A stretch of 64,000 nucleotides of DNA. It comes from Sipunculus nudus. Lineage: Eukaryota > Annelida > Sipuncula > Golfingiida > Sipunculidae. A program made the translations under genes and the position numbers. Position 1 is the first letter of the stretch. Every line of letters starts with the position of its first letter. This document shows, piece by piece, positions 59,438 through 64,000 of this stretch. The DNA lies in the NCBI GenBank assembly GCA_026874595.1, contig CM049316.1:53205676-53269675 (forward strand). Reading direction: 5' to 3'. The notes beneath the pieces are model-generated. The model made no database searches. It was given only the letters and a program-made list of their open reading frames with translations, and had not been told where the DNA came from.

Positions 59438-60772
59438 TAGCTCAGCTGACTGAAAGTCATCTGAGCTATAGCAATCACTCTTTTGTCTGTCGTCCATCTG
59501 TCTGTCTGTCTAGCTGTCTGTCCCTCTGTCCTTACGTTAACCAGGCACAAATCGTAACCACTGGACCTGGAATCTTCCAGCTTGACGCCTAGGGAGGTCT
59601 ATGAAAACTCTCCTTGGAAACCTGAAATTGGGTCTCTGTTACCCATAACCTCAGAGCTATGGGGCTCCAAAGTACCCCAAGAAGACTGGGAAATTTAACA
59701 CTAAAGCTCAAGTATCTGAACAACTATTGCATTGATCACCATAATTCTTTGCATTGATATTGTTATGGAATGTTTCATCAGTTTCTGCAGTCTGGTGGCC
59801 CCACCTGTATTTTTTAGATTTTTTCGAACTTTTTCTCTATTTTTGAGACCTCTTAAGATGCGTTCATCTGTTAACAGGGCCAGATCATAATGACTAGATC
59901 TAGAATCTTCTCTCTTGACATGCCAGGAAACCCATGAAAAGTCTCCACGGAAACCTGAAATTAGATCTCTGTTACCCTATCCTCTGAGCTATGGGGCTTC
60001 TAAGTACCCCCTCCCCTCCCCCCCAAGAAAATTTGATACAAAAGCTCAAGTATCTGAACAATTGATGCATTGATCACCATTTTTCTTTGCATGCATATTC
60101 ATTTAGGACTGTTTCGTCAGTTCCTGCAGACTGATGATGCCACCTGGATTTTTTTTTCGAATTTTCATGCATTTTTTCTCTATTTTTGAGACCTTCCAAG
60201 ATGCAATTGCTTGTTAACAGGGTACAAATTGTAACCATTCAACCTAGAATCTTCTAATTTAAAATGTACAGAAGTCAATGAAAAAATCTCCTTGGAAATC
60301 TGAAATTAGGTATCTGTTACGCATATCCTTTGAGCTATAGGGCTTGTTAGTACCCTTCATTATAATTAAACATGTCATATAAAACCTTCAGTTTGTGAAC
60401 AACTAATGAATTTGTCACCATGATTCTTTGCATGCACATTCATCATGGAGTGTTTTACCAGTGCCTGCAGACTGGTGGCACCACCTGGATTTTTCAAATT
60501 TTTACGCACTATCTTGAGCCCTTATAAGATGTGGTTGTCTATTAACAAGGCACAATTTGTAACCATTGCACCAAGAATCTTCTAACTTGACATCCAGGGA
60601 TGTCCATGAAAAATCTCCTTGGAAACCTTGAAATAAGGTCCCTGATACCCATGTCTTCTGAGCTATGCTCAAGTTGAATGGGGATACCACCTACAGAATG
60701 TTGCATTGATAAAATTCCTTTTGTGAATCTTTTCCTAGTCAGCTGAGCGTCATGACCCCTGGGTCACTTGTT
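59438..60772 (+). mobile_element. Complete family 1 composite element (Helentron/Helitron-like)
   Basis: The best whole copy of family 1. The head AGCTCAGCTGACT (59439-59451) is followed by TCATCTGAGCTATAG and a TCTG/CCGT tract (59490-59530). Four core monomers follow (landmark near 59539, 59872, 60211 and 60543, spacing 332-339 bp). Then come the inverse of the head, AGTCAGCTGAGC (60737-60748), the hairpin TGACCC-CT-GGGTCA (60753-60766) and the end CTTG before TT. There is no coding sequence. The layout is the same as family 2 although the sequences are unrelated, and it fits non-autonomous Helentron-type elements. Confidence 0.75.
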
Positions 60773-61540
60773 TAGCTCAGCCTGACTTTAAATCATCTGA
60801 GCTATAGTTGTGGTCCAATGTCCGTTGAACTAGCACGTTTTGTAACTGTTAGACCTATGAATCCAAAATTTGTATACTGTTAGATGTCCATAAGATCTCC
60901 TACCAAACCGAAAACTGGGTCCCTGCATCTTTTTCCTTTGAGAATTTAAGGAAAAAACCCTCAAATTTCCATTAAAAACCTATTATCACACTTCAGGACA
61001 ACCTAATATCAAAACCCTTCATCTTTTTTTCTTAATAATTACCAGGAGTATTCTCCTATATATTTCCTATATACATGCCAGAAATTAAGACTGTTTAGTG
61101 AGATTTCTGTAAGTTATGGGCTTGAACATACTGGACTCGTTAAAATCAGGAAAAATATTTGCTCACTTAACAGGAAAATTATTGAAGCTAGAGACTTTTT
61201 TCCAAGTATATAACTCTGTTTAATTAAGATTCAGTTATATACCCAATATTAGATCTGAATTTATGAAACAATTAAGTTATTGGCATAAAATAAAATTAGT
61301 ACCATAAATTTTGCCCAACTTTGAACAAGGCACATTTTTTTCCTGCAAGTCCTGTTGTTTTAATTTTCATAGCATTTAAATATACTTAACTTTTTTTTTA
61401 AAGTAATTCAAGGAGTAATCCAGAAGATGCCAATCTTGTGTTAATATAACATTTATATATATATAAATATACATTTGTATGCATGATGTGGTGTTATCTG
61501 TTTGAAATTTATGATGATGCAATTTAGAATTATGAATCTA
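60773..61540 (+). repeat. Second family 1 head followed by an unrelated core
   Basis: Directly after the preceding element comes another head (AGCTCAGCCTGACTTTAAAT at 60774, then CATCTGAGCTATAG) and GTCCGTTGAACTAG. The following sequence has no 338-bp monomer and fades into AT-rich DNA with a short TATATATA tract near 61450. Likely a truncated or diverged copy. Confidence 0.55.
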
Positions 61541-64000
61541 TTTTTAGCGAACCTGTGAGCTTATGCGATGGTGTGGCAGCGTCCGTCGTCCGTCGTCTGT
61601 ACGTTAACCCATACTATCTTGAAAACGGCAAGAGGTAGCATCACGAAATTTTATGCAAAAAATTAGTCATCTAAAAAACTATATCGGATTTTGCTTATTT
61701 TTTGGCTAACTGCATTTTATTAGATTTTATAGGGAGAAAGCTAAAAAAGCTTTAAAAATCTTCTTCTCAGAAAATGTTCAGCTAAATTGTCCAATATTTC
61801 ACAGAAATGATTCCTGGAATAATCTTTCTCAAGTTTGTTCGAATGGTTTAAGTTCGGTGATTTTTGGCTGAGTTACAGGAAGTTGAACTTAGTCATCTGT
61901 CCATAAAAGCATACTAGAATTACAATCTCGGAAACGGCTGGAGCTATCATCACCAAATTTTATGCCAATGTTGTTCACATGAGACATATCTGAAATTGAG
62001 GTATTGGTGGCGCCACCTGCATCGACCTTTTTTGTACAGGGGTCATCAGTGCCAGTATCATACTGACGGCTACAAAAAACTTCTTCTCTTAAACCATATG
62101 GCCAAATAGTTTAATATCACACAGAAATGGTCCTAGGGTAGTGCTTTCTGAAGTTTGTTCAAATGGTCTAAGTTCAGAGACTTTTGGCTGAGTTATGGGA
62201 AGCTGAATTTAGTCATATGCTGTAACAGCCCATTTTAGCTCAGTGGCTACAAAGATCTTCTCCTCAAAAACCACTGGGCCAAATTCTTAAATCTCACACA
62301 TTAATTATCCTTAGATGTTGATAATTCAAGTTTGTTCAAATGGTTTTGGTTCAGTGATTTTTGGCTGAGTTATGGTAAGCTTAACATTTTGCTGTATTTT
62401 CCCATATGAGTTATAAACCTGTAAAATTTTTTTGGACTGACCCTACTGAGGCCAATTTGTTTAATATTTTACAAGAATAATCCCCTGAATAATTCTTATA
62501 ATAATTGTCTTTTATGGTTCCAAAGAATGAATTTAAGCTGAATTATAAAGGTTCAATTGAGTCATTTTACCATATATGTTAGCTGTGTGAAGCAGATACA
62601 CAGATACATCTAGATACATCTAGACTGGCACCAGTTTATCAGCATTTATTACATCATGCCTCTAGATATTTAGATTTCAGGTTATCTATGGTTAATATTG
62701 ACAAGAATGTTTTTTAAAAGCTTTTAAAAAATGTAGATTTATGATATTTAGATATTCCTCATGCCAGGCAATGTTTACAATCACAGGTATACAGCTCTCT
62801 GTGGGTATATAAAGATGGCTGTACATGGATTATAAATAATTGGTATCCATAGTCAAATTAATTCAAGATTTTGCCATCAGTGAGATGTATCTGTATTACA
62901 ATTTTGCATTCAATATGCATCTGTATTAATTTTTAGTGAACCTGTGAACTAATGCGATGGTGTGGCGGCGTTTGTCTTCTGTATGTTTACCCATACTATT
63001 TTGAAAATGATTGGAGCTTGCATCATGAAATTTAATGCAAAAAATTAGCCATCTGAAAATTTTCTTAAATTTTATAGAGAAAAGGCTAAAAAAACCTTTA
63101 AAAATCTTCTCCTCCGAAACACTCAAGCCAAATTGTTCAATATTTCACAGAAATAATCTTTTATGCCATCTCCTTCAATTTTGTTCAGGAAGTTGAAAAA
63201 AGCATACTAAAATGACAGTCTCAGAAGCAGCCAGAGCTATCATCACCAAATTTTTTGCCAGTGTTGGTCACATGAGTCATATATGAAATTCAGGTATTGG
63301 TGGCGCCACCTGAATTGACCTATTTTTGTACGGGGGTCATTGGTCATCTGTACATTAATCCATAATTTCTCAGGAATAGCAGGAGCTACCATGCATTCCC
63401 AGATTTTATGCAATTATCTGTCACATATCAAAATTTGTGGGATTCAGCTTATTTTTTTGCTATCTTCATTTACTTAGATTTTATAAGGAAAAGGCTGACA
63501 ATATTTTAAAAGTCGTCTTCTTGTAGACGGTCCAGCCAAATAGTTAAATATTTTACATAAATGATCCCAGAGGCAAGCCCTCACAAGTTTGTTCAAATGG
63601 TTTGCATTTGATGAATTTTAGTGGAGTTACACAAATTTGAACAGTCATTTGGCCAAGTAAGCATACTGACATAGTACTCTCAGAAATGACAGAAGCTAGC
63701 ATTACCAGGTATTGTGCAAATGTTGGTCACATGACTCATATTTGAAGTTGTAGATTTAGTGGTGCCACCTACATTGACCTGTTTTTTATGGGCAAAAAAA
63801 CCTCATAATTTTAGCCTCTTTCAGCTTAATGATAAAACTGTCAAGTTGAATTGTTCAATTTTTTCGAAAGAATTATCCTAGGACATGGTTCTTTTAATCA
63901 TATCAGAATATACTGAGTTTGTTGATTTTTGGTTGAGTTGTGAAAAGCTTAAGTTGGTCTTATGGCCATTATTATGTCTTTTTCAAACTGAGGACTGCAA
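61541..64000 (+). repeat. Family 3 composite repeat, two heads
   Basis: The head TTTTAGCGAACCTGTGAGCT (from 61542, then TATGCGATGGTGTGG) with a GTCCGTCGTC tract recurs at about 62932 as TTTTAGTGAACCTGTGAACT, 1,388 bp later. Each is followed by imperfect units of about 180-240 bp with CTTCTTCTC, CAAATxGTTxAATATTTCAC, CAAGTTTGTTCAAATGGTTT and GATTTTTGGCTGAGTTAT segments, and by one GGTGGCGCCACC (62006, 63299). The second copy runs to the end of the window, and no 3' end was seen. Confidence 0.7.

Noticed and set aside
1-64000. tRNA, rRNA, riboswitch or bacterial operon features
   Set aside because: None was seen. The sequence has animal gene structure, and bacterial feature types do not apply.

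Overview
The window looks like nuclear DNA of an animal, most likely a bivalve mollusc. It is AT-rich and has GT-AG introns of up to 22 kb. It carries several kinds of tandem satellite, a DIRS-type retroelement and dense short repeat families of a kind familiar from bivalve genomes. The bivalve assignment is inferred from the style of the repeats and the gene structure; no sequence search was possible.

The one gene that can be read with confidence is the 5' half of LRRCC1 (leucine-rich repeat and coiled-coil centrosomal protein) on the + strand. Seven coding exons (13195-13466, 14314-14531, 15205-15312, 24230-24273, 24723-24902, 46884-46979, 58796-58883) join in phase to give 335 codons plus one base. 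They encode the N-terminal leucine-rich repeats, the C-cap, a low-complexity linker and the start of the coiled-coil region. The rest of the gene lies beyond base 64000.

Bases 1-9.7 kb lie upstream of this gene. They hold microsatellites, three minisatellites, weak traces of terminal exons of other genes (155-221, 6890-6955) and a clean 2.3-kb non-autonomous DNA transposon (7339-9662) with equal 454-bp inverted repeats and a 9-bp target duplication. Bases 9.7-13.1 kb contain little that can be named.

Intron 3 (15313-24229) is built from a 51-bp tandem array (15619-18893), a decayed DIRS-type retroelement with inverted termini and an internal complementary region (about 18925-22048), and a 25-bp tandem array (22050-23800). 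Intron 5 (24903-46883) is almost wholly a 21-kb array of a 58-bp satellite, about 365 copies. Its distal part shows a 3,356-bp higher-order repeat. Intron 6 and the bases after exon 7 are packed with composite repeats. At least two unrelated families (examples 59438-60772 and 50022-52093) share one architecture: a head motif, a CCGT/TCTG-type microsatellite, a core of tandem monomers, the inverse of the head motif, a short hairpin, and a CTAG or CTTG end before T. This fits Helentron/Helitron-type non-autonomous elements.

No bacterial-style system, CRISPR array, rRNA or tRNA gene was seen. The most interesting signals are the nested, architecture-sharing repeat families, the palindromic GGTGGCGCCACC core they have in common, a repeat core packed with AGGTCA nuclear-receptor half-sites, and the extreme satellite load inside the introns of a centrosome gene.
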